DNA of 15,676 bases from Actinomycetota bacterium (GTDB lineage: Bacteria; Actinomycetota; Acidimicrobiia; Acidimicrobiales; Ilumatobacteraceae). The notes below the pieces were generated by a model, which was not told the DNA's origin, did not search any database, and worked only from the letters and a program-made list of their open reading frames with translations. Of this stretch, positions 15,595 to 15,676 are shown in pieces. The stretch spans positions 1 through 15,676 of the forward strand of contig VERK01000024.1 of the NCBI GenBank assembly GCA_018882725.1, given 5' to 3'. How positions within the stretch are numbered: position 1 is the first letter of the stretch; each line of letters begins with the position of its first letter. The position numbers were made by a program, and so were the translations under genes.

Positions 15595-15600
15595 AGGGTA
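15595..15600 (-). promoter_or_regulatory. Candidate -10 box (TACCCT, minus strand) for leaderless murJ
   Basis: On the minus strand TACCCT is followed by 8 nt and then GTG (VTDHTPNERD...), predicting a start of transcription at or beside that GTG. If right, the longer ATG start at 15652 would lie upstream of the transcript. No Shine-Dalgarno precedes the GTG. Confidence 0.45.
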
Positions 15601-15638
15601 GGTCGGCCCGGGTAGGGGAGCCGGGAGGGGGCAACTTG

Positions 15639-15644
15639 TAGGGT
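15639..15644 (+). promoter_or_regulatory. Candidate -10 box (TAGGGT) for the gene starting at 15651
   Basis: TAGGGT lies 6 nt before an ATG at 15651, the same spacing class as the other TANNNT boxes here. The gap between this ATG and the murJ GTG (15587-15650) would be a 64-bp divergent promoter region. It also holds two copies of GGGTAGG (15596-15602 and 15610-15616) of unknown meaning. Confidence 0.4.
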
Positions 15645-15650
15645 GAAAAC

Positions 15651-15676
15651 ATGCCTCACCGCTTCGATTCCGTCCA
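15651..15676 (+). CDS. Start of an unidentified divergent gene (truncated by window end)
   Basis: Only 26 bases are visible, reading MPHRFDSV. The identity cannot be judged. It is proposed because the ATG is preceded at 6 nt by a TAGGGT box with the spacing seen at other gene heads in this window, and because the region is divergent from murJ, leaving no other gene to occupy the plus strand. Confidence 0.3.

Overview
The window is a compact stretch of housekeeping genes from a high-GC bacterium, most likely an actinobacterium of the class Acidimicrobiia (Ilumatobacter-like). That placement is an inference from four things: the strong G/C third-position bias, a complete mreBCD elongasome cluster (absent from mycobacteria and corynebacteria but present in deep-branching actinobacteria), Thr/Pro linkers built from TTTTTVP units, and promoter-like TANNNT boxes placed immediately upstream of start codons. 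No database search was possible. Coding density is near total, and no gap between genes exceeds about 65 bp. I found no mobile element, CRISPR array, tRNA or rRNA.

Region 1 (1-5322, plus strand) is a cell-elongation operon: the end of mreB, then mreC, mreD, mrdA (PBP2) and rodA. The later junctions are 4-bp or 1-bp stop/start overlaps. MreB filaments, the MreC/MreD membrane proteins, the RodA glycosyltransferase and its PBP2 transpeptidase partner together make the lateral-wall peptidoglycan synthase.

Region 2 (5333-10390, plus strand) starts with its own TANNNT box. It encodes a B12-binding-type radical SAM protein of unknown substrate, its DUF2344 partner protein, an RNase E/G with a basic disordered N-terminus, and ribosomal proteins L21 and L27. 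The last two probably also have their own promoter.

Region 3 (10404-12833) holds dgt (dNTP triphosphohydrolase, minus strand) and obgE (ribosome-associated GTPase, plus strand), which diverge from a 45-bp gap. proB (glutamate 5-kinase) follows obgE at 15 bp.

Region 4 (13928-15676) holds murJ, the lipid II flippase, on the minus strand, plus the first 26 bases of a divergent plus-strand gene. proB and murJ converge and share one CTAG for both stop codons.

I see no clearly new multi-gene system. The points most worth a second look are: the consistent split between genes preceded by a TANNNT box without a Shine-Dalgarno (probably leaderless transcripts) and operon-internal genes that have a Shine-Dalgarno; the roughly 95-residue Thr/Pro insert that splits MreC; two cysteine-bearing inserts in PBP2; and the uncharacterised radical SAM/DUF2344 pair translated together with RNase E/G.
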